From Frateuria flava (GTDB lineage: Bacteria > Pseudomonadota > Gammaproteobacteria > Xanthomonadales > Rhodanobacteraceae), in assembly GCF_017837635.1 (NCBI RefSeq), contig NZ_JAGJRS010000014.1, positions 1 through 64,000 on the forward strand: a stretch of 64,000 nt of DNA. The letters are read 5' to 3'. Shown here one piece after another: positions 33,569-41,264 of this stretch. Numbering within the stretch: the first letter of the stretch is position 1; each line of letters opens with the position of its first letter. Under the pieces are notes generated by a model. It ran no database searches, was not told the DNA's origin, and worked only from the letters and a program-made list of their open reading frames with translations. A program made the position numbers and the translations under genes.

Positions 33569-35320
33569 ATGAATCAGCCTTCCGCTTTACCGACGGCCGG
33601 CCTGTCGCGCCGTCGCTTCGTGCAGGGCCTCGCCGTGGGCGGCGTGGCCGCCGGATTGGGGCTGGTGCGCCCCGCCCGCGCCCAGGCCGGTGTCCAGCCG
33701 CCGGGCGTGCTCGCCGGTACCGATTTCCAGCTTGACGTCTGCCGCACGCAGGTCAACTACACCGGCCGCGTGCGCCCGGCCACCACCGTCAACGGCAGCC
33801 TGCCCGGGCCGCTCCTGCGCTGGAAGGAAGGCAGCACGGTCACGCTGCGCGTCACCAACCATCTGCGCGAAACCACCTCGATCCACTGGCACGGCATCGT
33901 GCTGCCGTTTGACATGGACGGCGTGCCCGGCCTCTCCTTCGACGGCATCGCGCCTGGAGAGACCTTCACCTACCGCTTCGACGTGCGCCAGTCAGGCACT
34001 TACTGGTACCACGCGCATTCGCATTTCCAGGAGCAGACCGGACTGTTCGGCGCGCTGGTGATCGATTCGGCAGGGCCCGAACGCCATGTGGCCGATCGCG
34101 ACTACGTGGTGATGCTCAACGACTGGACCGACGAGGACCCCGCGCGCATCTACACGCGGCTGAAGAAGCGCAGCGACTACTACAACTTCCACCAGCCCAC
34201 CGTCGCCGACTTCCTGCGGGACGCCCGCGAGCAGGGCCTGGGCGAGGCGCTTGCGATGCGCCGGATGGGGAACCGGATGCGCATGAACCCGACCGACTTG
34301 GCCGACGTCGGCGGCGCGGCCTACACCTATCTGATGAACGGCACGGCGCCAGCGGGCAACTGGACGGCCCTGTTCCGGCCAGGCGAGCGGATCCGCCTGC
34401 GCTTCATCAACGGCTCGGCCTCGACGATCTTCGACGTGCGCATTCCCGGCCTGACCATGACCGTTGTGGCGGCCGATGGCCAGGACGTCGCGCCGGTGCC
34501 GGTGGACGAATTCCGCATCTCGGTGGCGGAGACCTACGACGTGATCGTCGAGCCGCATGAGGCGCGCGCCTACACCCTGTTTGCCCAGTCGATCGACCGT
34601 ACCGGCTACGCCCGCGGCACGCTCGCGCCGCGCGAGGGCTTGCGGGCGGACGTGCCGTCGATGGACGCACGCGTGTGGCTCGGGGCGCAGGACATGATGG
34701 GAGCGATGCACGCCGGTTCCCCTCTTCCGCCGGGAGAAGGGTCGAAGGTACGCGCGAGCCACGACCACCATGCGTCGCCCGACCCCTCTCCCGCCGGGAG
34801 AGGGGTCAATCATGCCCGCACCGAATACGGCCCCAGTGTCGACATGCGCGTGGACATGCCGCGCACCGACCTCGACGACCCCGGCATCGGCCTGCGCGAC
34901 AACGGCCGGCGCGTGCTCACCTACGCCGACCTGCGTTCGCTCGATCCGCCATCGGATCGGCGGGAACCCGAACGCGAGATCGAGCTGCACCTCACCGGCA
35001 ACATGGAGCGCTTCCTGTGGTCGTTCGACGGCGTGCCGTTTTCCGACGCGTTGCCGATCCATTTCCGCAAGGGCGAGCGCCTGCGCGTCGTGCTGGTCAA
35101 CGACACCATGATGAACCACCCGATCCACCTGCACGGCATGTTCAGCGACCTGGAAGACGCCGAAGGCAACGTGCTGGTGCGCAAGCACACCATCAACGTG
35201 CAACCGGCGCAGCGCATCAGCTACCGCGTGACCGCCGATAACCCGGGGCGCTGGGCCTACCACTGCCACCTGCTCTACCACATGGAGGCGGGCATGTTCC
35301 GCGAGGTGGTGGTGTCATGA
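33569..35320 (+). CDS. copA: CopA-type multicopper oxidase, periplasmic copper resistance
   Basis: This 583-aa cuprous oxidase has a Tat signal (SRRRFVQGLAVGGVAAGLGL). Copper-ligand motifs are in order: HWHG (from His106), YWYHAHSHFQEQ, HPIHLHGMF and HCHLLYHMEAGM (from His565). It oxidises Cu(I) or sequesters copper in the periplasm. Odd: residues about 384-413 (SPLPPGEGSKVRASHDHH and SPDPSPAGRGVNHA) are encoded by two GC palindromes of the intergenic repeat family. This falls in the region where CopA proteins carry variable Met/His-rich repeats, so the insertion is tolerated. copB overlaps by 4 nt. Confidence 0.93.
   Translation: MNQPSALPTAGLSRRRFVQGLAVGGVAAGLGLVRPARAQAGVQPPGVLAGTDFQLDVCRTQVNYTGRVRPATTVNGSLPGPLLRWKEGSTVTLRVTNHLRETTSIHWHGIVLPFDMDGVPGLSFDGIAPGETFTYRFDVRQSGTYWYHAHSHFQEQTGLFGALVIDSAGPERHVADRDYVVMLNDWTDEDPARIYTRLKKRSDYYNFHQPTVADFLRDAREQGLGEALAMRRMGNRMRMNPTDLADVGGAAYTYLMNGTAPAGNWTALFRPGERIRLRFINGSASTIFDVRIPGLTMTVVAADGQDVAPVPVDEFRISVAETYDVIVEPHEARAYTLFAQSIDRTGYARGTLAPREGLRADVPSMDARVWLGAQDMMGAMHAGSPLPPGEGSKVRASHDHHASPDPSPAGRGVNHARTEYGPSVDMRVDMPRTDLDDPGIGLRDNGRRVLTYADLRSLDPPSDRREPEREIELHLTGNMERFLWSFDGVPFSDALPIHFRKGERLRVVLVNDTMMNHPIHLHGMFSDLEDAEGNVLVRKHTINVQPAQRISYRVTADNPGRWAYHCHLLYHMEAGMFREVVVS
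34719..34807. repeat. Palindromic repeat pair inside copA
   Basis: Two hairpins of the CCCTCTCCC...GGGAGAGGG type lie in frame in copA. One is imperfect at 34719-34741. The other is perfect at 34781-34807: a 12-bp stem (GACCCCTCTCCC), loop GCC and its complement. They match the cores of the 32.6-33.0 kb repeats. Confidence 0.8.
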
Positions 35321-36327
35321 GGCGCCCTGCCCTCGCCGCACTGGCATGGCTCGCCTGCATGGCGAGCGTCCAGGCCCAGGAGATGCCGGACAGGCATATG
35401 GGCGCCATGCCCGGCATGGATCACCACGGCACGCCCGCCGCATCCGCACCCGTCGACGGACACGATCCGCACGCATCAGCCGCTCACGATGCCATGGCCA
35501 TGCCGGCCGACGGTCACCACCCGATGCCCGGTGCAACCATCCCGGCGCAGCATCGGCACGTCCCGGCCACGGACCACCCAAGCGCGCCCATGCACCACGA
35601 CATGGGCCCCATGCAGGGCGGCAGCCCGCCGCCGCACGCGCGCGATCCGGACTATTCGGACGGCGTGCGCACGCCTCCCATGCACGGCATCGACATGGCG
35701 ATGGGGGACGACCCTCGCTTCGCCACGCTGCATGTCGACCGCCTGGAGACCGTGCACGCGTCGCGCGGCGGCGGCCAGCAATGGGAAGTCCAGGGCGGCT
35801 ATGGCGACAGCCGCGACAAGCTGTGGCTGCGCAGCGAAGGCGAGCGCAGCGGCGGCCGGCTCGAGGCGGCCGACATCGAGCTGCTCTGGCAGCACGCCGT
35901 GGCGGCGTTCTGGGACACGCGGCTGGGTGTGCGCTCGGACACCGGCGGTGGTCCGGGCCGCCAGTGGGTGGCCTTCGGCGTCCAGGGCCTCGCGCCGTAC
36001 TGGTTCGAGCTGGAGGCGACCGGCTACGTCGGACCGGGCGGCCGCACCGCCGCACGCCTGCGCGCCGACTACGAGCTGCTGTTCACCCAGCGGCTGGTGC
36101 TGCAGCCGGAGCTGGAACTGAACGCATACGGCAAGGCGGACCCGGCGCGCGGCCTCGGCAGCGGCCTGTCGGACGTCGCCCTTGGCCTGCGCCTGCGCTA
36201 CGAGGTCCGGCGCGAGGTGGCACCCTATGTCGGCGGTGTATGGATGCGCCGTTTCGGCGGTACGGCCGAGCACGGCCGCAGCGGGTTCGAATGGCAATGG
36301 GTGGCCGGCGTGCGCATCCGCCTGTAG
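35317..36327 (+). CDS. copB: CopB copper resistance outer-membrane protein
   Basis: This 336-aa protein has a signal peptide (ALAALAWLACMASVQAQ), then a Met/His-rich linker (about 20-125) with repeats such as HMGAMPGMDHHG, HDAMAMPADGHHPM and APMHHDMGPMQGG that can bind copper. The C-terminal domain (about 130-336) is a CopB beta-barrel (LDRLE-type HVDRLETVHASRGGGQQWEVQGGYGDS... ending WVAGVRIRL with a terminal hydrophobic residue). Start overlaps the copA stop as ATGA. It acts in the outer membrane with CopA. Confidence 0.92.
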   Translation: MRRPALAALAWLACMASVQAQEMPDRHMGAMPGMDHHGTPAASAPVDGHDPHASAAHDAMAMPADGHHPMPGATIPAQHRHVPATDHPSAPMHHDMGPMQGGSPPPHARDPDYSDGVRTPPMHGIDMAMGDDPRFATLHVDRLETVHASRGGGQQWEVQGGYGDSRDKLWLRSEGERSGGRLEAADIELLWQHAVAAFWDTRLGVRSDTGGGPGRQWVAFGVQGLAPYWFELEATGYVGPGGRTAARLRADYELLFTQRLVLQPELELNAYGKADPARGLGSGLSDVALGLRLRYEVRREVAPYVGGVWMRRFGGTAEHGRSGFEWQWVAGVRIRL

Positions 36328-36640
36328 GTCGCCGGAGCACTCGCCAGTCATGATCGGAGGGCCCCGGTCACGCCTGCGAGTGCTTGGACCCGATCGGCTG
36401 CTCAAGCCGGTACACCGCGACACACCTGGTGCGCCTGTGCGATGCCAGGAAGCCGTCGCGCTGCGGCGCCGGAACTTCCGCTTCCTGCAGCCCTTCACGC
36501 TGGGACGGCGGTGTCCGCGGGCCTGAACAGCACCCTACTGGAGCAGGCGCTTAAAGGTTCGACAGCCTCCTTTTCGCGGTTCGTAGACAGCCGCAACCAG
36601 AAACTACATCCAGTTGTTTTGGAACGTGTTTCGCCTCATG

Positions 36641-36916
36641 ACCATGAACGTCCGCAGCCCCTCCACCCTCCGCCGCCATCCCGGTTTCATCCGTGACCAC
36701 GACTGGACCATCAACGGTCCGGCGATCGGCCCCGAGCAGACCCCGCGCTGGCCGACCGACCAGGACGCGCCGCTGGACCGTCGCCACAGCGACATCGAGT
36801 GGCCGACTGAGGACCGTCGCACGCCGCGCATTCCGGTGCCCACCCCGGAACCGGACGAAGACGACCAGTTCCCCTGGATCTCGCCCACCCAGCCGGCGAC
36901 CTGCTGGCTGATCTGA
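36641..36916 (+). CDS. Hypothetical small acidic protein
   Basis: The frame can be read from several starts (36614, 36641, 36647); the middle ATG (MTMNVRSPSTLRRHPGFIRDHDW) seems most natural. It gives about 91 aa, rich in Pro, Asp, Arg and Trp (QTPRWPTDQDAPLDRRHSDIEWPTEDRR), ending DQFPWISPTQPATCWLI. No signal, membrane segment or known domain is visible, and I do not recognise a family. A clear hairpin follows its stop, which supports a real transcript. The 286 bp before it (36328-36613) show nothing recognisable. Confidence 0.5.
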   Translation, partial: TMNVRSPSTLRRHPGFIRDHDWTINGPAIGPEQTPRWPTDQDAPLDRRHSDIEWPTEDRRTPRIPVPTPEPDEDDQFPWISPTQPATCWLI

Positions 36917-36942
36917 CGGGCAGGCGCCCGCACCGATCCCTT

Positions 36943-36974
36943 CCGAAGGCCTGTCTGCCGCGACAGGCCTTCGG
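36943..36974 (+). terminator. Strong hairpin terminator after the hypothetical gene
   Basis: A perfect 13-bp stem CCGAAGGCCTGTC (36943-36955) pairs with its complement (36962-36974) around a 6-nt loop. There is no long T-run. It lies 27 nt after the stop of the small gene and before the photolyase gene. Confidence 0.65.
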
Positions 36975-37079
36975 CGCATTCCGGCAATGGCACGTTGAGC
37001 GGCGCCCGGCGCGACGCTAGGCTGCGCCGATGCCTCCTTCCGCACACGGCGGTCGCCTCCGCCACGCCGCCCGCCTGCC

Positions 37080-38495
37080 ATGACCACCGCGCTGATGCTG
37101 TTCCGGCGCGACTTGCGTCTGGCCGACAACCCCGCTCTGAGTTCGGCCTGCGCATCGCATGCACGTGTGCTGCCGGTCTACATCCACGCGCCGGACGAGG
37201 AAGGCGAGTCTGCTCCCGGCGCGGCCAGCCGGTGGTGGCTGCACCATTCGCTCGATGCGCTTGCGAAGAACCTGCGCGAGCGGGGTGCGGGCCTCCATCT
37301 GGCGCATGGCCCCACGCTCGACACCCTGCGCGGGCTGATCTCGCGCACCGGCGCCGAGGCGGTGTACTGGAACCGCCAGTACGAGCCGGCATCCATCGCA
37401 CGCGACACCCGGCTGAAGGCCGCGCTGCAGGCGCAGGGCGTGGCGGTGCACACGCACAACGCGGCGCTCTGGTCCGAGCCCTGGACCGTTGCCACGCAGC
37501 AGGGCGATCCCTACCGGGTATTTACCCCGTACTGGCGCACCTTGCGTGCGCAAGTGACCGCGCAGGCGCCGTTGCCGGAACCGGCGTTCAGCGATTGGGC
37601 CGAACAGGTCGACGCGCTGCCCCTGGCTGCGTTCGACCTACTGCCGAGCCAGCCCTGGGATGGCGGGCTGGCCGCCACCTGGCGCCCGGGCGAGGCCGGC
37701 GCACACGAGTTGCTGGACCTCTTCGCCGACGATGCGCTGGCCGACTACGCGCGGCTGCGCGACCTGCCTGCCCGCCACGGCACGTCCCGGCTATCACCCC
37801 ACCTGCATTTCGGCGAGATTTCGCCGGTACAGATCCATTACGAGCTGGAGCGCCGCAACGCGCGCGTCGATGCACGCCGGCGGGCCGACCTGGAACCCTA
37901 CCTGCGCGAACTGGGCTGGCGCGAATTCGCACACCACCTGCTGTTCCACTTTCCGCACACGCCCAGGCAGAATTTCAACCCGCGCTTCGACGACCGCCTG
38001 TGGGAGCCGCCGGACGAACCCGTGCTGGAGCGCTGGCGGCGTGGTCGCACCGGTATCCCGCTGGTGGACGCGGGCATGCGCGAGCTGTGGCACACCGGCT
38101 GGATGCACAACCGCGTGCGCATGATCGTCGCCAGCCTGCTGACCAAGAACCTGCGCCAGCACTGGCGCCGAGGCGCCGAGTGGTTCTGGGACACGCTGGT
38201 GGACGCGGACCTGGCCAACAACACGATGGGCTGGCAGTGGGTCGCCGGTTGCGGTGCGGATGCGGCGCCCTATTTCCGCGTGTTCAATCCGGTCACGCAG
38301 GCGCAGCGCTTCGACCCGGAGGGCGAATACCTCGCACGCTGGCTACCGGAGCTGGCCGGCGCGCCGCCGGCCCTGCGGCACGAGCCGTGGAAGGACCCGG
38401 CGCTGCTTCGCCGCAGCGGCTATCCGGCCCCCATGGTCGACCTGGGTCAATCCCGCAAGCACGCCCTGGACGCCTACCAGCGAGCGAGAGGCTGA
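37080..38495 (+). CDS. phrB: Deoxyribodipyrimidine photolyase
   Basis: This 471-aa flavoprotein repairs cyclobutane pyrimidine dimers using blue light. The N-terminal alpha/beta antenna domain starts LMLFRRDLRLADNPAL. The C-terminal FAD domain contains TSRLSPHLHFGEISPVQI, ELGWREFAHHLLFH, GRTGIPLVDAGMRELWHTGWMHNRVRMIVASLLTKNL and the Trp-rich NNTMGWQWVAGCGADAAPYFRVFNP. All are class I photolyase signatures. It lies near tspO, a lipocalin and an ECF sigma/ChrR pair, typical members of light/singlet-oxygen stress regulons. Confidence 0.95.
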   Translation: MTTALMLFRRDLRLADNPALSSACASHARVLPVYIHAPDEEGESAPGAASRWWLHHSLDALAKNLRERGAGLHLAHGPTLDTLRGLISRTGAEAVYWNRQYEPASIARDTRLKAALQAQGVAVHTHNAALWSEPWTVATQQGDPYRVFTPYWRTLRAQVTAQAPLPEPAFSDWAEQVDALPLAAFDLLPSQPWDGGLAATWRPGEAGAHELLDLFADDALADYARLRDLPARHGTSRLSPHLHFGEISPVQIHYELERRNARVDARRRADLEPYLRELGWREFAHHLLFHFPHTPRQNFNPRFDDRLWEPPDEPVLERWRRGRTGIPLVDAGMRELWHTGWMHNRVRMIVASLLTKNLRQHWRRGAEWFWDTLVDADLANNTMGWQWVAGCGADAAPYFRVFNPVTQAQRFDPEGEYLARWLPELAGAPPALRHEPWKDPALLRRSGYPAPMVDLGQSRKHALDAYQRARG

Positions 38496-38504
38496 GCGAT
38501 CGGC

Positions 38505-39002
38505 TCAGCCCAGCACGGAGGGGTTGAGCCGCCACACGGCCCAGTTCAACGCAGTGGCGAAGCTGACCCACGCGAGATACGGCAGCAGCAAGGCGCCGGC
38601 GATCGCGCGCACACGCCAGAACGCGACCAGCGTGGCTACCAACAGCAGCCACAGCGCGACAATGTCGGCGAATGCCCATCCCCCCAGGTGCCAGGCGAAG
38701 AACAGCCAGCTCCACAGCGCATTGAGGACCAGCTGCACCACGAACAAGGTCAGCGCCTTGCGTCGCCCCGGCTGTCCAGGCGCGCGCCAGACCAGCCAGG
38801 CGGCGAACCCCATCAGCGCGTACAGCACGGTCCACACCGGGCCGAACACCGACGAGGGCGGCGCCCACGACGGTTGCGCCAGTTGCCCGTAGAACGCCGC
38901 GGCCTGGATCGAGGCCAGCGCGCCGAGGGCGGCCGCCGCGAAACTCAGCAGCCACCAGCCGGCCAGGCCGAGCCAGGGGTGGGACGGTGTCTTCGGTGCC
39001 AT
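38505..39002 (-). CDS. tspO: TspO/MBR family tryptophan-rich sensory protein
   Basis: This 165-aa membrane protein has five helices with the family signatures QLAQPSWAPPSSVFGPVWTVLYALMGFAAWLVW and LNALWSWLFFAWH, ending ALNWAVWRLN. TspO proteins bind porphyrins and help control tetrapyrrole photo-oxidative stress. GGAGG precedes the ATG at 39002. A TGATCC-N18-TAAA element, the form recognised by RpoE/ChrR-type ECF sigma factors, lies upstream. It converges on the photolyase gene (9 nt between stops). Confidence 0.92.
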   Translation of the reverse strand: MAPKTPSHPWLGLAGWWLLSFAAAALGALASIQAAAFYGQLAQPSWAPPSSVFGPVWTVLYALMGFAAWLVWRAPGQPGRRKALTLFVVQLVLNALWSWLFFAWHLGGWAFADIVALWLLLVATLVAFWRVRAIAGALLLPYLAWVSFATALNWAVWRLNPSVLG

Positions 39003-39055
39003 GCAGGACCTCCAGAGATGGGTGGAAACGGACATCGCGGCGCATGCCGGTGATG

Positions 39056-39085
39056 CCTTTACGGTGGACACCGGCGAACGGATCA
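39056..39085 (-). promoter_or_regulatory. Putative ECF (RpoE-ChrR type) promoter of tspO
   Basis: On the minus strand TGATCC (39085-39080) is followed after exactly 18 nt by TAAAGG (39061-39056). This equals the TGATCC-N18-TA pattern of singlet-oxygen RpoE regulons in Rhodobacter. It starts 54 nt upstream of the tspO ATG. Confidence 0.6.
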
Positions 39086-39119
39086 CCGCAAGGCCGTGCA
39101 TGCGGCGCGCCGCTCCCAT

Positions 39120-39149
39120 GCATCCGATGGAACCAGCGCCCCCGTATAA
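39120..39149 (+). promoter_or_regulatory. Possible ECF promoter of the lipocalin gene
   Basis: GCATCC (39120-39125), 18 nt, GTATAA (39144-39149). This is a degenerate version of the tspO element, divergent from it and 55 nt before the lipocalin ATG. Confidence 0.35.
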
Positions 39150-39203
39150 CCGCCGTCCATCTGGCCCAGTGCCGTGCCCGACTTCTTCGAGCAAGGATCC
39201 GCG

Positions 39204-39785
39204 ATGAAAACGACGTCCATGCTGTATTGCCTGCTCGGGGCCATTGGGCTGCCCGGATGCACCCAGGCCGACCAGCCCCCCATCGTCCCGGTCGCCCACG
39301 TCGACGTGCCGCGCTACATGGGCCGGTGGTACGTGATCGCCACGATTCCCACCCGTCCGGAGCGGAACAGCTACAACGCCGTGGAGCTCTACCGGCTCAC
39401 GCCCGACGGGGAGATCTGCACCCGCTACGTGCACCGCAAGGGCGGGTTCGCCGCGCCGATCGACACCATCGGCTCGTATGCCACGGTGGACGCCGATGCC
39501 AGCCAGGCCCGCTGGCACGTCCACTTCGCCTGGTTCTTCAAGACCCAGTACCTGGTCGCCTGGCTCGCGCCGGACTACGGCCAGGTCATCGTCGCTCGCG
39601 ACAAGCGCGATTACCTCTGGTACATGGCGCGCACGCCGCAGGTGCCGGCGAGCGACTACCAGGCCATGCTGGCGCGTGTGGCCACGATGGGTTACGACCC
39701 CGGGCGCGTGGTCAAGGTGCCGCAGCGGTGGCCCGATCGTGGCGTGGAACAGGCGGTCGACAGCGCCATTGCCGATTGCCAGTAG
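39204..39785 (+). CDS. blc: Bacterial lipocalin, outer-membrane lipoprotein
   Basis: This 193-aa protein has a lipoprotein signal ending GLPGC (Cys near residue 19). The lipocalin fold shows the GxW motif in VPRYMGRWYVIATIPTRPERN, then RYVHRKGGF, WHVHFAWFFKTQYLVAWLAPDYGQVIVARDKRDYLWYMARTP. Blc proteins bind fatty acids or lysophospholipids in the envelope and help repair damaged membranes. ATG 39204 is chosen because the signal begins there. The gene converges on the ChrR-type gene, with a hairpin between them. Confidence 0.92.
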   Translation: MKTTSMLYCLLGAIGLPGCTQADQPPIVPVAHVDVPRYMGRWYVIATIPTRPERNSYNAVELYRLTPDGEICTRYVHRKGGFAAPIDTIGSYATVDADASQARWHVHFAWFFKTQYLVAWLAPDYGQVIVARDKRDYLWYMARTPQVPASDYQAMLARVATMGYDPGRVVKVPQRWPDRGVEQAVDSAIADCQ

Positions 39786-39837
39786 CCCGTAGCGCAGCAG
39801 GCGTCGGACTGCGCGTACATTTCCGCCCGCAGAACTT

Positions 39838-39859
39838 GCGCCGCGATCTTTCGCGGCGC
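39838..39859. terminator. Bidirectional hairpin between lipocalin and anti-sigma genes
   Basis: Perfect 9-bp stem GCGCCGCGA / TCGCGGCGC with loop TCTT, midway between two convergent stops (39785 and 39904). It can serve both directions. Confidence 0.65.
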
Positions 39860-39903
39860 ACGCGTGCATCGTGTCTCATGGCGCGTCCGCAGGCGTGTCC
39901 GGC

Positions 39904-40572
39904 TTACAGCCCGAACAGCGGTTGCAGGGTCCGGGCGAACCAGCCGTCGAAGCGCAACGTGCCGTCCAGGGCAGCCACGCAGATGCACGTCCCGCCCTCG
40001 GCGGTGACCGGCTGGTGTTCGATCTCGTCGTCCAGGTCCGCCATGTCGCCGGGCGCGAAATGGCCCAACTCGTCGTTGTAGGCGCCCTGCAGGATCTGGG
40101 TCAGTTCGCTGCCGTTGTGGCCGTGCACGGGCATGCTCCTGCCCGGCCCGATGCGCAGCATGAACAGGTTGCCCTCATCGACCCGGGCGCGGATCAGATG
40201 GACGCCCGGCGCCAGCCAGCGCCAGCGCAGAGCGCTCAGCGACGGCCCGAAATACGGATGGAGTGGCGCGGGCAGCGCGTCGGGATCGTCCGCCAGGGTC
40301 GCCGGCGGCAGCATCGACGCCCCTGCGGGGGCAGGCGTGTCGTCGAGCCGGGCAAGCATGGCCTGCCGGGCCTGTTCCGGCGATGGCCGGTCCTGCTGCA
40401 TCTCGATCAGCCCGCCGCCGATGCGTTCGGCCAGGCGCAAGCGCTGCCGACACTCGGCGCAGATGCTCAGGTGCGCTGCGGCGACGACCCCAAGCGCGGT
40501 AGGCAATGCGCCGGCGGCGTAGCTGAGCAGCGTGGCTTCGCCCAGGTGGTGGCGTGGGTTCATCGGTCTCAT
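39904..40572 (-). CDS. chrR: ChrR-type anti-sigma factor with cupin domain
   Basis: This 222-aa protein has an N-terminal zinc anti-sigma domain (LGEATLLSYAAGALPTALGVVAAAHLSICAECR, with His34, Cys38 and Cys41) and a C-terminal cupin (about 120-220: GRSMPVHGHNGSELTQILQGAYNDELGHFAPGDMADLDDEIEHQP). This is the two-domain layout of ChrR, which holds RpoE inactive until singlet oxygen or hydroperoxides act on it. The start ATG overlaps the sigma stop as ATGA. A second ATG at 40563 is also possible. Confidence 0.9.
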   Translation of the reverse strand: MRPMNPRHHLGEATLLSYAAGALPTALGVVAAAHLSICAECRQRLRLAERIGGGLIEMQQDRPSPEQARQAMLARLDDTPAPAGASMLPPATLADDPDALPAPLHPYFGPSLSALRWRWLAPGVHLIRARVDEGNLFMLRIGPGRSMPVHGHNGSELTQILQGAYNDELGHFAPGDMADLDDEIEHQPVTAEGGTCICVAALDGTLRFDGWFARTLQPLFGL

Positions 40573-41192
40573 CGAAGTTCGTTCTGCAGCTTGAGGAAGG
40601 CCCGGCGCAAATGGGACTTGACGGTCCCCAGCGGCATCGCAAGTTCGTCGGCGATCGCCTGGTGGCTCTTGGCCTCGAAATAGGACATGCGGATCAGCCT
40701 GGCCTGCACCGCGGGCAATTGCTCGATCGCGCGGCGGATGTTGGCTTCCTCGGTGAGCGCCTCGGTACCCGGCGGCTCGCTTTCGCCGGCACCGTCGAGC
40801 ACGCCCATCTCTTCGAGGTATTCCTGCGTCTGGCTCCAGACCGGTTCCTTGCGGGCGCGGTCGATGAACAGGTTGCGGGCGATGCGGAACAGCCAGGTAC
40901 TGAGGCTGCTGCGCGCCGCGTCGTATTGCGCGGCGCGCTGCCACAGGCGCAGCAGCGCTTCCTGGGCCAGCTCCTCGGCCAATCCCTCGTCGCCGCCGAG
41001 GCCCTGCAGATAGCGACGCAACCGTGGCGCGAAGTAATCGTAGATGCGCAGGAAGCTGTCGCGGTCGCGCCGGCACGCGACGGCATCCACCAGCACGGCC
41101 CAGTCGTGTCGTGCGGCGGAGGGGGGTCTTTGCAAGAGTTTCGCAGCCTCGAAGCGCGCCACCCGCGTGGTGGGGTGATCCAGGTCCATCAT
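40569..41192 (-). CDS. ECF sigma factor, RpoE/ChrR-associated type
   Basis: This 207-aa sigma-70-family protein has region 2 (FLRIYDYFAPRLRRYLQGLGGDEGLAEELAQEALLRLW, then STWLFRIARNLFIDRARK) and region 4 (AIEQLPAVQARLIRMSYFEAKSHQAIADELAMPLGTVKSHLRRAFLKLQNEL). It is translationally coupled to the ChrR-type gene. It should direct transcription of photo-oxidative stress genes; tspO has a matching promoter 2 kb away. Its own start region shows a degenerate copy (GCATCC-N17-GTACAG), hinting at autoregulation. Confidence 0.92.
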   Translation of the reverse strand: MMDLDHPTTRVARFEAAKLLQRPPSAARHDWAVLVDAVACRRDRDSFLRIYDYFAPRLRRYLQGLGGDEGLAEELAQEALLRLWQRAAQYDAARSSLSTWLFRIARNLFIDRARKEPVWSQTQEYLEEMGVLDGAGESEPPGTEALTEEANIRRAIEQLPAVQARLIRMSYFEAKSHQAIADELAMPLGTVKSHLRRAFLKLQNELR

Positions 41193-41214
41193 AGTCAGGT
41201 CGCCGGGTGGGTCG

Positions 41215-41243
41215 GCAACCTGTACGCAGCCTTTGGCCGGATG
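41215..41243 (-). promoter_or_regulatory. Possible autoregulatory ECF promoter of the sigma factor gene
   Basis: In the 72-bp gap after treY, the minus strand reads GCATCC then, after 17 nt, GTACAG. It resembles the elements before tspO and the lipocalin but has a poor -35 match, so it is tentative. Confidence 0.3.
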
Positions 41244-41264
41244 GATGCATCCGGTGCGCGCGGG

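Noticed and set aside
36975-37079. ECF-type promoter before the photolyase
   Set aside because: No TGATCC-N18-TA or near match was found in either orientation.
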